Shown in pieces: positions 1-9,504 of a stretch of DNA of 64,000 bases. The notes beneath the pieces are model-generated. The model made no database searches. It was given only the letters and a program-made list of their open reading frames with translations, and was not told the DNA's origin. This DNA comes from Roseibium litorale (GTDB lineage: Bacteria > Pseudomonadota > Alphaproteobacteria > Rhizobiales > Stappiaceae). The stretch is taken from NCBI RefSeq assembly GCF_014842915.1, contig NZ_JACYXI010000016.1:1-64000 (forward strand), read 5' to 3'. The position numbers and the translations under genes were made by a program. Each line of letters starts with the position of its first letter. Position 1 is the first letter of the stretch.

Positions 1-83
1 CACCGAAACAAGCCCCAGCATGAGACGAAACGGGCTATCTCTCAAAGATCCCAAAACTTGGACACCTGAAAACCTGAACTGCA

Positions 84-158
84 AAAAAACAAACCCGCCG
101 AAAACGACGGGTTTGTCAGCAGTCTGAAACCCCGCGCTGCATGGCTGCGCGGGGTTTC
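84..158 (-). terminator. Tandem intrinsic terminators downstream of pepF
   Basis: Two hairpins follow the pepF stop in the minus direction. The first has a perfect 12-bp stem (126-137 with 147-158). The second has a 10-bp stem with one mismatch (91-100 with 105-114) and is followed on the minus strand by a run of T (A-run at 84-89). Positions 1-83 show nothing I can identify. Confidence 0.8.
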
Positions 159-182
159 TCATTGATCTCGAACTGCCAGATA

Positions 183-2009
183 TCAGTCGTCCTTCGCTTC
201 CAGCTCGTCGATGATGCCTTCGATCACCGACAGGCCCTTCTTCCAGAAAGCCGGGTCGCTTGCATCCAGACCAAAGGGCGCAAGCAGCTCGGAGTGATGC
301 TTGGTGCCTCCTGCCTTGAGCAGATCGAAATACTTCTCCTGAAAGCCGGTTTCCGCGTCCTGATAGACCGCATAGAGCGAGTTCACCAGACAGTCGCCGA
401 ACGCATAGGCATAGACGTAAAACGGCGAATGGATGAAGTGAGGGATATAGGTCCAGAAGGTCTCGTATCCCGGATTGAGTTTGATCGCGGGCCCAAGGCT
501 TTCGTTCTGGACCTCAAGCCACAATTCACCGATCCGGTCCGATGTCAGTTCGCCGTTCCGGCGTTCTGTGTGGAGCTTGCGTTCGAACGTGTAGAAGGCG
601 ATCTGGCGCACGACCGTGTTGATCATGTCCTCCGCCTTACTGGCGAGGAGGATCTTGCGCGTCTCGGGCGTCGCCGCCTGCTCCAAAAGGGACTGGAAGG
701 TCAGCATCTCGCCAAAGACACTTGCTGTCTCAGCCAGCGTCAAAGGCGTCGGCGCCATGAGCGGCCCATTGTGCCCGGCAAGAACCTGATGCACCCCATG
801 GCCCAATTCATGAGCCAGCGTCATCACGTCCCGTGTCTTGCCCTGATAGTTGACCAGCACATAGGGATGAGCGCTAGGAACCGTCGGATGAGCGAAGGCG
901 CCCGGAGCCTTGCCGGCACGGGCAGGCGCGTCGATCCAGTTGCGCTCGAAGAACCGGCCCGCAATTTCAGCCATGTCCGGAGAAAACCGGCCATAGGCAT
1001 CCAGCACGGTCTTGCGCGCCTCTTCCCAGGAGATGATCCGGTTATCCGTCTTCGGCAGCGGTGCATTCCGGTCCCAGGAATTCAGCTGATCCACGCCCAG
1101 CCACTTGGCCTTCATTGCATAGTAGCGGTGCGAGAGGCGCGGATAGGCGTCGCGCACGGCGGAGACCATCGCATCCACCACCTCACGTTCCACCCGGTTG
1201 GCCAGATGCCGGCTATCGGCAATGTCCGTAAATTTGCGCCAGCGGTCGGAGATTTCCTTGTCCTTGGCCAGCGTGTTGGTGATCAGTGTAAAGACCCGGA
1301 GGTTCTCCGAAAACGTCTTGGTCAGCGCCTTGGCGGCCGCTTCGCGCTTTTCGGGATCCTCGTCCTGAAGAAAGTTCAAGGTCGGCTCGATAGGCAGTTC
1401 CTGACCGTTCACATCGAAGGACAGTGAGGCCATGGTCTCATCAAAGAGGCGGTTCCACGCCCCCCGTCCCGTCACCGACTTTTCGTGGAACAGCTGCTCC
1501 ACCCGGTCTTCAAGCTGAAACGGCTTTTCCTTACGCAGATCTTCAACCCATGGCCGGTAGTGAGCCAGCCCCGGATCCGCCAGGGCCGTATCCATCACCT
1601 TGTCATCGACACGGTTCAGCTCAAGTGTGAAGAAAAGCAGATGGGAGCTGATCGACGTGATCTGCTCCTGCACATCACCATAAAATTTCTGAGCCTTGGG
1701 GTCGGTGGTGTTGCCCGCATAAACGAGACCGGCAAAAGAAATTACCCTGCCCAGCAGATCCTCAAGCGCTTCATAAGCGCGGATCGCCGTTACAAGGGCC
1801 GTCACATTGTTTGCCGCTAGATCCGCAAGACGCCCTTTGTAGGATACCTCAAACGTCCGGGCACGCTCCTGCCCTTCGTTCAGATCGCTGGCGACCTGCG
1901 GCGAATCCATTGCCGGATAGAGATCCGTGAGATCCCATTCAGGCAGCGCGCCCAGTGCCTTTGCGCTGGAGCCTGCGGCTGCGGAGCGCAAGAACGGTTC
2001 CTGAAGCAT
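183..2009 (-). CDS. pepF: Oligoendopeptidase F family zinc metallopeptidase (M3B)
   Basis: This is a 608-residue M3-family metallopeptidase that hydrolyses short peptides in the cytoplasm. The zinc-binding HELGH motif lies at residues 400-404, and a likely third ligand Glu follows at about 427 in LAETAS. Length and the C-terminal YAYAFGDCLVNSLY-type segment fit PepF/PepB of alphaproteobacteria. No signal peptide is visible. The ATG start has a GGAGG Shine-Dalgarno eight bases upstream. The gene is monocistronic, divergent from the sigma-54 regulator, and ends at tandem terminators. The family call is firm; the natural peptide substrates cannot be read from sequence. Confidence 0.95.
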   Translation of the reverse strand: MLQEPFLRSAAAGSSAKALGALPEWDLTDLYPAMDSPQVASDLNEGQERARTFEVSYKGRLADLAANNVTALVTAIRAYEALEDLLGRVISFAGLVYAGNTTDPKAQKFYGDVQEQITSISSHLLFFTLELNRVDDKVMDTALADPGLAHYRPWVEDLRKEKPFQLEDRVEQLFHEKSVTGRGAWNRLFDETMASLSFDVNGQELPIEPTLNFLQDEDPEKREAAAKALTKTFSENLRVFTLITNTLAKDKEISDRWRKFTDIADSRHLANRVEREVVDAMVSAVRDAYPRLSHRYYAMKAKWLGVDQLNSWDRNAPLPKTDNRIISWEEARKTVLDAYGRFSPDMAEIAGRFFERNWIDAPARAGKAPGAFAHPTVPSAHPYVLVNYQGKTRDVMTLAHELGHGVHQVLAGHNGPLMAPTPLTLAETASVFGEMLTFQSLLEQAATPETRKILLASKAEDMINTVVRQIAFYTFERKLHTERRNGELTSDRIGELWLEVQNESLGPAIKLNPGYETFWTYIPHFIHSPFYVYAYAFGDCLVNSLYAVYQDAETGFQEKYFDLLKAGGTKHHSELLAPFGLDASDPAFWKKGLSVIEGIIDELEAKDD

Positions 2010-2218
2010 CTTAATCCCTCCGGATCTGGGTCAAATATCTGAACTCGCGGATCCTAAATGGAAGAATCCGGCATATTTCCAATCAATAGGCTGCGGAAGC
2101 TATCCACCGCAATCAAAACAAGGTGCATTTTTTCACCCGGCTTGGACGATTTATTTACCGGTCTACAACCAGGATGGTCAGGATTGACACAATCAAGAAC
2201 CTCCCGGAAAGCGAGACC

Positions 2219-3781
2219 ATGGAATCCACCAGCGGCAAAATTCTGATAGTCGATGACGATCCGATCCAGCGCCGCCTGCTGCAGGAAGCCGTGACCCGGT
2301 TCGGATACCGCGCGAAACTGGCCGAGAACGGCGCAGAAGCCGTGAAGATCATGACCGGCCCGGAAGGCGCGGACATTGACCTGGTTGTTCTGGACATCGT
2401 GATGCCGGAACTCGACGGCATCGGCGCCCTGACGCAAATGCGCGCCCAGAAAGTCAGCACGCCAGTTATCGTCCAGACCGCTCACGGCGGCATTGACGCG
2501 GTGGTTTCGGCCATGAACGCGGGCGCCCAGGACTTCGTCGTCAAGCCAGTCGGCCCAGAACGGTTGAATGTCTCGATCCGGAACCTTCTGAAGACCTCTG
2601 CCCTGGCAGATGAAATCACAAGGTTCCGCAAGCAGGCCTCCGGCACGCTGACCTTTGCCGACATCATCACCCATTCTCCTGCCATGGAACGGGTCATCAA
2701 TCTCGGCAAGCGTGCAGCCTCGTCCAATATTCCAATCCTGATCGAAGGTGAGAGCGGCGTCGGCAAGGAAATGATCGCAAGCGCCATTCAGGGCTCGAGC
2801 GAACGGCGGTCAAAGCCGCTCGTGACCGTGAACTGCGGTGCGATCCCGGAAAATCTGGTCGAATCCATCCTGTTCGGCCACGAGAAGGGCGCGTTCACGG
2901 GAGCTGTCGACAAGCACATAGGCAAGTTCCAGGAAGCCCATGGCGGCACACTCTTTCTCGATGAGGTCGGCGAGCTTCCGTCCGATGTGCAGGTGAAGCT
3001 TCTGCGCGCCCTACAGGAAGGCGAGATCGACCCGATTGGTGCCCGGCGTCCGGTCAAGGTTGATTTCCGTCTGATCTCGGCCACGAACCGCAGGCTGATC
3101 GATCAGGTGAAGGAAGGCGTCTTCCGCGAGGATCTCTATTACCGGCTGAATGTCTTCCCGATCTGGATCCCGCCGCTGCGCGACCGTCTGGAGGACATTC
3201 CCAGTCTCACCAGGCACTTCCTCGCCCGCTTCGCGGCAGAAGAAGGCAAGCCTCAGGTCTCCGGCGTTACGCCCGATGCCATGGCCCTGCTTCAGGCCTA
3301 TCACTGGCCGGGCAATATCCGCCAGCTTGAGAACACGGTCTTCCGGGCCGTGGTGCTGTGCGACGGCCCGAGCCTGACTGTCGACGATTTCCCGCAGGTT
3401 GCCTCTGCCGTGGATGCCCCGGCTCCGTCCACTGCCCGACACTATGAAAGCCGGCGGGTTGAACCCGGCGCAGAACCAGCCCAGACGCACGCGCCCCATG
3501 CGCCGGAACCGAAAAGATATTCCTCCCCTCAGCCCCAGACAGCAGCTCCCAGCGGCTTCGAACTCTCAGCGCCCTTCGGCTTCATGAGAAACCTCGACAA
3601 CGAGGGACACATAAGAAAACTTGTGGATGTTGAAGAGGAAATCATTCGGGCCGCAATCAATCATTACTCCGGACGCATGACCGAAGTGGCAAAACGTCTC
3701 GGCATCGGCCGGTCGACCCTTTACCGCAAGCTGAAGGAGTATGGCCTGGAAGAGCACATCGGCAAGGATGCAGCCGCCTGA
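2219..3781 (+). CDS. Sigma-54-dependent response regulator (REC-AAA+-Fis)
   Basis: A 520-residue NtrC-family activator. The receiver domain (about 5-125) has phospho-acceptor Asp59 in LVVLDIVMPE. The AAA+ domain (about 150-385) has Walker A GESGVGKE at 177-184 and the sigma-54 contact loop GAFTGA at 224-229. A Pro/Ala-rich linker leads to a C-terminal Fis-type helix-turn-helix (about 474-512, ending RSTLYRKLKEYG). The frame is open back to 2123, but the ATG at 2219 gives the expected MESTSGKILIVDDD N-terminus; 2174 is an alternative. No histidine kinase is adjacent, so partner and regulon are unknown. An intrinsic terminator follows. Confidence 0.9.
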   Translation: MESTSGKILIVDDDPIQRRLLQEAVTRFGYRAKLAENGAEAVKIMTGPEGADIDLVVLDIVMPELDGIGALTQMRAQKVSTPVIVQTAHGGIDAVVSAMNAGAQDFVVKPVGPERLNVSIRNLLKTSALADEITRFRKQASGTLTFADIITHSPAMERVINLGKRAASSNIPILIEGESGVGKEMIASAIQGSSERRSKPLVTVNCGAIPENLVESILFGHEKGAFTGAVDKHIGKFQEAHGGTLFLDEVGELPSDVQVKLLRALQEGEIDPIGARRPVKVDFRLISATNRRLIDQVKEGVFREDLYYRLNVFPIWIPPLRDRLEDIPSLTRHFLARFAAEEGKPQVSGVTPDAMALLQAYHWPGNIRQLENTVFRAVVLCDGPSLTVDDFPQVASAVDAPAPSTARHYESRRVEPGAEPAQTHAPHAPEPKRYSSPQPQTAAPSGFELSAPFGFMRNLDNEGHIRKLVDVEEEIIRAAINHYSGRMTEVAKRLGIGRSTLYRKLKEYGLEEHIGKDAAA

Positions 3782-3837
3782 TTTTTCTGGCATTTCCGCC
3801 GGAAACCGGAACATTTCCGTTCTCGCCGTCTACACAG

Positions 3838-3871
3838 AAATGCGGACCCAATGTGGTCCGCATTTTGTTTT
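3838..3871 (+). terminator. Intrinsic terminator of the sigma-54 regulator gene
   Basis: A perfect 11-bp stem (3838-3848 with 3855-3865) encloses a six-base loop and is followed by a T-rich tract to 3871. The rest of 3782-4032 is the upstream region of the next gene and shows no further feature. Confidence 0.85.
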
Positions 3872-4032
3872 TCATCATGATTCAATGTTTTCTCAGGTGC
3901 CGTTGCATTTTCGCCACGTTTTTGGCTGAATTAGAAACAGGGTAAAAGGTTCTTAACCGGGGCGGGCTATTGGTGTTTCCTGCTGGGGAGCACCGACAGG
4001 CCATGAGCCATCAATAACGGCGAGACGGTAAT

Positions 4033-5901
4033 TTGCGTAAACGGTTGTTTGGACATGACGCCGTAAGGGGATTTCAGCGTGCGGCGGCATTCGTGTGCCT
4101 TCTGGCAGCGCTGACCTTTTCCCTTTCTGCAGCAGTTCGCGCTGAAACGAGAACGCTTCACCTTTTCAACGCTCACACCAAGGAGCGGGTGGACATCACG
4201 TTCAAGAAGAACGGGAAATACATTCCCTCGGGTTTGCGTGACGCGAACCGTTTTCTGCGTGACTGGCGCCGCAACGAGATGACCACCATTGATCCGGAAC
4301 TTCTGGATCTGGTGTGGGAAGTCTATCAGCAGGTCGGTGCGAAGAGCCCGATCCATGTGGTGTCCAGCTACCGGTCTCCGGCAACCAATGGCATGCTGCG
4401 CTCCCGGTCCAAGGGTGTTGCCAAGAACAGCCAGCATATGCGCGGCAAAGCCATGGACTTTTTCATTCCAGGTGTGAACCTCGCCACGCTCCGCGCGACA
4501 GGCCTGCGCAAACAGGTTGGCGGCGTCGGCTACTATCCGACCTCCGGCTCCCCGTTCGTGCATATGGACACCGGCAGCGTTCGCCACTGGCCGCGTATGA
4601 CCCGCAGCCAGCTGGCAAAGGTCTTCCCTGACGGCCGCACCCTGCACGTGCCGACGGATGGAAAACCTCTGGCTGGGTATCAGCTCGCCCTTGCCGACGA
4701 AAAAGCAGGACGTCACAAGGCCGGTGGCCGGTCCTCCGGCACGTTGCTGGCCAGCGCCTCTGATTCTCCCGCTCCCGCACGCAACAGCACCCGCGGTCAG
4801 AGCCTCAGCAATTCTGGCAGCGTGATCCGTCCAGGTGCCGATACCGGCGGTGGAGAGGATGAGGAAACCGAAGATCAGCCGAGCTTCCTGGCCTCCTTGT
4901 TCGGCTCCGGCAAGAACACCCCGGCTCAGGAAAACGCCCGTGTGGCAGCTGTCCGCTCCGGTGGCAGCATTGTGCCTCCTGGTGCCGTCCCCGGCGTTCG
5001 TAATTCCGGCGATATCTCCTCACCTGCAACCGCAGAAGCGCCTGCGATCGTTGCACCTCCCGTTCCTGTGCTGAAGGACAAGGCCGAGCCGGAAGCAGCC
5101 CCGTCACCGGAAGCTCCGGTCGCGCCGACAGACGTGCCCGCAGCGATCGCGATCGCCAGCGTGCTTCCCTCCGCCAAGCCTGCTCTTGCACGTCCGGCAC
5201 CGGTGCAGGTCGCATTTGCTCCCAACACGCTTGATTCGCAGCGTGTCCGCATGGAACGGGGTGAGCTGCCCACTCCCGTCCAGGAAGCAGCCTCCGGCAC
5301 CCGTTTCAACGTTGCTGACGCAGTCCCCGGCCAGAAACCAGGCGGTAAGCTTCTCGCGGCCACCCAGCGGGCGGCAGCTCAGGCGACCATCTCGGGGAAC
5401 ATTCCCGTTCCGGCAAGCGCGCCGGCCAACGATCCGGTTGCCGCAATTCTGGCAGCCACCGGTAAGCCGACCGTCAACCGGGCCAACAATGGCCTTGCTC
5501 CGGAAACCCTGGCCTATGCATCGGCGACTTTGACACCGGCCGCCGTGGCTGCGAGCGCAAAGAAACCTGTTGTTGCCGCCAAGGCTCACAAGCCGGGTAA
5601 GGGTGAATTGACCCGCTCGGTGTCAGGCCGGATCCCGGTCAAGGAAATCAAGGATCCTCTCGCAGGCTTCGCAGGTCTTCCGGACAAGTCCGCACCGATG
5701 CTGCTTTCAAGCGATGGCACCATGCGGAACCAGACCTTCGCGTCTCTCAGCCACCCCCGTCAGCGGGTTCTCGGCACATTCCTTGAACCGGGCAACCGCT
5801 TTGTGGCGGGCGGATTTGGCAAGTTCCCCTATGGAGCTCTGCGCACCGACCGCTTCGATGGGCCTGCCGTCATCGTACTGCCGGTCACCTTTGCCCGGTA
5901 A
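4033..5901 (+). CDS. DUF882/MepK-like M15-type peptidase with long Pro/Ala-rich tail
   Basis: A secreted 622-residue protein. A signal peptide (hydrophobic about 16-37, ending VRAE) precedes a DUF882/YcbK domain to about 210. The zinc triad of M15-type murein endopeptidases is visible: His135 and Asp142 in QHMRGKAMD and His177 in FVHMD. E. coli YcbK (MepK) is a DD/LD-type murein endopeptidase of this family, so a role in cell-wall remodelling is likely. Residues about 210-560 are low-complexity Ala/Pro/Ser sequence and roughly triple the usual family length; the last 60 residues are more ordered. The start is TTG after a weak GACGG; no better start exists without losing the signal peptide. 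Confidence 0.85.
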   Translation: MRKRLFGHDAVRGFQRAAAFVCLLAALTFSLSAAVRAETRTLHLFNAHTKERVDITFKKNGKYIPSGLRDANRFLRDWRRNEMTTIDPELLDLVWEVYQQVGAKSPIHVVSSYRSPATNGMLRSRSKGVAKNSQHMRGKAMDFFIPGVNLATLRATGLRKQVGGVGYYPTSGSPFVHMDTGSVRHWPRMTRSQLAKVFPDGRTLHVPTDGKPLAGYQLALADEKAGRHKAGGRSSGTLLASASDSPAPARNSTRGQSLSNSGSVIRPGADTGGGEDEETEDQPSFLASLFGSGKNTPAQENARVAAVRSGGSIVPPGAVPGVRNSGDISSPATAEAPAIVAPPVPVLKDKAEPEAAPSPEAPVAPTDVPAAIAIASVLPSAKPALARPAPVQVAFAPNTLDSQRVRMERGELPTPVQEAASGTRFNVADAVPGQKPGGKLLAATQRAAAQATISGNIPVPASAPANDPVAAILAATGKPTVNRANNGLAPETLAYASATLTPAAVAASAKKPVVAAKAHKPGKGELTRSVSGRIPVKEIKDPLAGFAGLPDKSAPMLLSSDGTMRNQTFASLSHPRQRVLGTFLEPGNRFVAGGFGKFPYGALRTDRFDGPAVIVLPVTFAR

Positions 5902-5940
5902 GGCAAAAGAGAAATGATACCGCCGGGCAACCGGCAAAGG

Positions 5941-5970
5941 AAAAGGCCGCCTCAACAGGGCGGCCTTTTT
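5941..5970 (+). terminator. Intrinsic terminator after the MepK-like gene
   Basis: An 11-bp stem (5941-5951 with 5959-5969) ends in a T-run and lies 40 bases past the stop codon. The A-rich 5' side makes it potentially bidirectional. Confidence 0.85.
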
Positions 5971-6065
5971 CATGCCCCCGAAGGGCTTTGCTCCGGACCG
6001 CCCAGGAAAGCATGAAGACGGTTCGCACCTGCACTTCGGAAAGCTTCCGGTCTCTGGAGCGCATC

Positions 6066-6097
6066 AACAAAAAGGCCGCCCTGTAGAGGCGGCCTTT
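6066..6097 (-). terminator. Intrinsic terminator of pyk
   Basis: A 10-bp perfect stem (6071-6080 with 6088-6097). On the minus strand it is followed by five T residues. It lies 36 bases beyond the pyk stop and its stem is almost identical to that of the terminator at 5941. Confidence 0.85.
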
Positions 6098-6132
6098 CGA
6101 TTGTCTTGGCATCATCTAAACCGATTGAGATG

Positions 6133-7569
6133 TCAGATGCTGCCCTTGCCGTCGGAGCCTACGAAGGCAATCCGCAGCATATTGGTCGAGCCCGGCGTTC
6201 CGAACGGAACACCAGCTGTCACGATCACCCGCTGACCCGGCTTTGCAAAGCCTTCGGTGAAGGAGATCGAACACGCGCGATCGACCATGTCGTCTTCATT
6301 GGCAGCATCGACGCTGACCACGCAGTGAAGGCCCCAGGCAAGCGCCAGACGGCGGGCGGTGTTAACCACCGGTGACAGAACGATCAGCGGAGAGTTCGGA
6401 CGCTCGCGCGCAGCACGGAGACCGGTTGCACCGGAAGTCGTGTAGCAAACGACCGCCGCCAGCTTCAGCGTTTCGGCAATCTGACGGGCAGCTGCAGAAA
6501 TCGCATCCGCGCCGGTCGCTTCCGGCTCGGTCCGCTGTGCGTGGATGATGTTTTGGTAGTTCGGATCCTGCTCAACCTGGATCGCGATCTTGTCCATGGT
6601 GGACACTGCCTCGATCGGGTATTCGCCAGCTGCCGATTCTGCCGACAGCATGACGGCATCTGCGCCTTCAAACACGGCGGTCGCCACGTCCGACACTTCA
6701 GCGCGGGTCGGAACCGGAGCAGTGATCATGGACTCCAGCATCTGGGTCGCGATGACCACCGGCTTGCCTGCACGGCGGCAAGCACGGGTAATCTGCTTCT
6801 GCAGACCCGGAACTTGCTCCAGCGGCATTTCCACACCAAGGTCGCCACGGGCGACCATGATGGCGTCGGAGAGTTCAATGATCTCGGCCAGACGGCCAAT
6901 GGCCTGTGGTTTCTCGATCTTGGCCAGAACACCTGCACGGCCGCGCACGATCTTGCGGACTTCCGCAATGTCATCCGGGCGCTGCACAAAGGAAAGGGCA
7001 ATCCAGTCGACGTCCTGCTCAAGAGCAGCAACCAGATCCTTGTGATCCTTCTCGGTCATCGCGCTGGTGGCGATTTCGGAGTCCGGAACGCTGACGCCCT
7101 TGCGGTTGGACATCTTGCCGCCAACGATCACTTCCGTCACGGCTGAATCAGCCGTGCATTCGATGACCTTCAGCTGCACCTTGCCATCGTCCAGAAGCAG
7201 ACGGTGACCAGGCTCAAGCGCCTTGAGAATTTCAGGATGCGGAAGGTGAACGCGGGTAACGTCCCCTTCCGTCTTGTCGGAATCCAGGGTGAACTTTGCC
7301 CCGTTCTCCAACATGACCGGACCGTCCTTGAACGTTCCGAGCCGCAGCTTCGGTCCCTGCAAATCCGCCAGAATGCCGATTGGCCGGCCTACCATTTCCT
7401 CAACAGAACGGATGCGCTGAACGAGCATCTTGAGGCGATCATGATCGGTATGGCTCATGTTGATACGGAAGACATCCGCACCTGCACGATACAGCTTTTC
7501 AATGATCTCTTGTTCCGAGGAGGAGGGTCCGAGAGTTGCTAGAATTTTGACTCGCCGGTTACGCCTCAT
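6133..7569 (-). CDS. pyk: Pyruvate kinase
   Basis: A 478-residue pyruvate kinase, converting phosphoenolpyruvate and ADP to pyruvate and ATP at the end of glycolysis. The N-terminal KILATLGPSS segment, the active-site signature around the catalytic Lys of KIEKPQAI (about residue 218), the MVARGDLGVE metal/PEP loop and a complete C-terminal allosteric domain are all present, at normal length. Its ATG overlaps the stop of the upstream DUF1036 gene by four bases (ATGA), so the two are translationally coupled in one transcript. Confidence 0.97.
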   Translation of the reverse strand: MRRNRRVKILATLGPSSSEQEIIEKLYRAGADVFRINMSHTDHDRLKMLVQRIRSVEEMVGRPIGILADLQGPKLRLGTFKDGPVMLENGAKFTLDSDKTEGDVTRVHLPHPEILKALEPGHRLLLDDGKVQLKVIECTADSAVTEVIVGGKMSNRKGVSVPDSEIATSAMTEKDHKDLVAALEQDVDWIALSFVQRPDDIAEVRKIVRGRAGVLAKIEKPQAIGRLAEIIELSDAIMVARGDLGVEMPLEQVPGLQKQITRACRRAGKPVVIATQMLESMITAPVPTRAEVSDVATAVFEGADAVMLSAESAAGEYPIEAVSTMDKIAIQVEQDPNYQNIIHAQRTEPEATGADAISAAARQIAETLKLAAVVCYTTSGATGLRAARERPNSPLIVLSPVVNTARRLALAWGLHCVVSVDAANEDDMVDRACSISFTEGFAKPGQRVIVTAGVPFGTPGSTNMLRIAFVGSDGKGSI

Positions 7570-8054
7570 TGCCCACCTGTCCCCTCTTGCACGGGCTCCG
7601 TCAGCTGGACCGTCCAGCTACTCTGCTCGCCCGTGTCGATTTCAAAAAATCCGGTTCGTTCGAAACCACGCGCCACGCAGTCCTCAATGCCACGGATCGT
7701 GAATTCTTTTTCACGCGTACACATGAAGGCGCGGCCACCCCATTCGCCAGACTGGTCATAATCAATGGCATATATGTAATAATACCGTGACACCAGCGCG
7801 CCGGGAACAAGCGTTTCACAGGAGTTGGACTCCAGATTCCACCAGCCTTCAGTGATCCAGTCGGTCTTGTCCTTGTAGCCAATGGCAACACCGACCTTGC
7901 TTTCAGTCTTGTTGCAAAGACGCAGGTCAGCTTTGGCCATTTCCACCGTGGCCGGGAAAAACAGCAAGAACATGCCCAGCAGCAACGCTGCCTTGGCAAC
8001 AGAACTCCGTCCGGATGGGAGCCCGGCTTGGCATCGTTCCCCGACCTGTCTCAT
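7566..8054 (-). CDS. DUF1036 secreted protein, co-transcribed with pyk
   Basis: A 162-residue protein with an N-terminal signal peptide (hydrophobic about 20-38, cleavage near AKA-DLRLCN). The mature part begins with the DUF1036 hallmark DLRLCNKT and carries the conserved WWNLESNSC and CVARGF cysteines, which could form disulphides in the periplasm. Function of the family is not established. DUF1036 next to pyk recurs in rhizobial genomes as I recall; here the two share an ATGA overlap. The ATG start has only a poor Shine-Dalgarno, but no better start precedes the signal peptide. Confidence 0.85.
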   Translation of the reverse strand: MRQVGERCQAGLPSGRSSVAKAALLLGMFLLFFPATVEMAKADLRLCNKTESKVGVAIGYKDKTDWITEGWWNLESNSCETLVPGALVSRYYYIYAIDYDQSGEWGGRAFMCTREKEFTIRGIEDCVARGFERTGFFEIDTGEQSSWTVQLTEPVQEGTGGQ

Positions 8055-8460
8055 GAGCAGCTGTTCGTCTCGCGCTTTCTTATGGTTTCCATTAGCTTTT
8101 TGCTAGCACGTGCCTGGGATGTCAACGGCGATAACCTCTCCGCACTAGCCATAAGTATGACTTGCGCCTGAAATCTCCGGTCCAGACCAGTCCCTTTGAA
8201 GCATGCGCTGCCGTTTCGCACCAGAAATGAGGCGGGAACATGACCGCAGTCGCAGCGTTATGCCATGGGTGATGAAACTATTTTCAGAGCCAGAGACCCC
8301 GCTGGCTTATCCACCGGCACTTCCCGGTATTGACCCGCCTGCGAGGTCAAAGCTTCGGACACCTCTTCCGCGGAGGACACAAGGCCGGACGCGCTCTTTG
8401 ATTCGGTCCGTCAGCTGTCATTTTTCCTGCGCGCCGGAGACATAAGCAAACCGCCTCCAC
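8055..8460. other. 406-bp non-coding gap between DUF1036 and the DMT transporter
   Basis: No convincing gene was found. A short frame at 8203-8445 has no ribosome-binding site and an unlikely composition. The right side of the gap should hold the promoter of the DUF1036-pyk operon; no clear -35/-10 pair with normal spacing was found. Confidence 0.5.
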
Positions 8461-9378
8461 CTATACGGCGGGCAGTGGCCGGTCACGCCTGGGCCGGGCG
8501 AACCAGACACCTGCCAGGATCAGGAAGCCGCCCAAGAACTGCAGCCAGGACAATTCTTCCCCCAGAAATGCCCAAGCCACAGCCGCTGCGGTGACAGCCT
8601 CTAGAAAGATCACCAGAGCTGAAAAGCCAGCCGTCAACCGTCCAAGTGAAAAGGCCAGCAGTCCCTGACCTGCTGCATGAGAGATGAGCGCAATAACCGC
8701 GAGCGCAACGGTTCCCTGCAGCGTCTGCGGCAGAATACGAGGCTCAAGCACCAGCGCCACGACAGCCAATATCGCAGCCGTCACCAGCGACGAGCGGAAC
8801 ATCAAGCCACCCGGTCCCAGCGTACGGCGGACGTAGCGCGTAGCCAGAATATACGCTCCGAAGAAGAACGAGGTCGCGAGGCCGAAACCGTCTCCAACCA
8901 GCCGGGCTGTATCAAGCCCCAGGCTGGCACCAACCAGGCCGGCCGCACCAAGAAGACAGGCCGCGAGACCGGCCCACATGGGTTTCGTCACCTTTTCCCG
9001 CAGGATCAAACTTGAGCCAAGCAGCACCCAGACGGGAGCAAGTGTCGCCAGAAAGGTCGCGTTGGCGATGGTGGTGTTCAAGATCGCCAGATGCCAGAAA
9101 AACAGATCGCCCGCGAAGAGCGCTCCGGAAATAATCACCGGCCAGGACCATCCCGACAGAATGCTCCGTCCGGGCTGTTCCATCCGCGCCCAGACACATA
9201 GCAGCGGCAAAGCTGCTGCAACCCGCCAGAAGGCGCTGGCAAATGGACCGACATCCGCAAGCCGGACAAAGACGGGCGAGATCCCCATGGCAACGGCTCC
9301 CGCCAGAAGGGCGGCAAAGGCGATTGCCGTTTGATTGGAACCGGCAGCAGCACCGGCCCTCTGCACGTCAGCAGTCAT
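8461..9378 (-). CDS. DMT-superfamily EamA transporter
   Basis: A 305-residue inner-membrane protein with about ten hydrophobic helices in two EamA repeats (about 15-150 and 165-300), as in RhaT/YdcZ-like drug-metabolite exporters. The repeat signature FW..AILNTTIANATFLATLAPVW is near residue 110 and the second-half SALVIFLEAVTAAAVAW is near 250. Family members export amino acids, metabolites or drugs; substrate cannot be told. It stands alone, divergent from the N-formylglutamate amidohydrolase gene. Confidence 0.88.
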   Translation of the reverse strand: MTADVQRAGAAAGSNQTAIAFAALLAGAVAMGISPVFVRLADVGPFASAFWRVAAALPLLCVWARMEQPGRSILSGWSWPVIISGALFAGDLFFWHLAILNTTIANATFLATLAPVWVLLGSSLILREKVTKPMWAGLAACLLGAAGLVGASLGLDTARLVGDGFGLATSFFFGAYILATRYVRRTLGPGGLMFRSSLVTAAILAVVALVLEPRILPQTLQGTVALAVIALISHAAGQGLLAFSLGRLTAGFSALVIFLEAVTAAAVAWAFLGEELSWLQFLGGFLILAGVWFARPRRDRPLPAV

Positions 9379-9504
9379 TTGGTCTCATATCCGGAAGGCT
9401 TGGTTCCGCGGGCGGGTTGGGCTAAATCTACCGCGAGACAGGGAACCCGTCACTTCCGATTTTCGCGCTCCCGCAATCCTGAGCAGCTCTTCAAGTAACA
9501 GACC

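Noticed and set aside
141..1427. 428-codon plus-strand frame opposite pepF
   Set aside because: Antisense to the conserved metallopeptidase, starts inside its terminator hairpin, no domain.
8203..8445. Possible 80-residue gene in the gap after DUF1036
   Set aside because: No ribosome-binding site, Arg/Pro-rich random-looking product, no conserved motif known to me.
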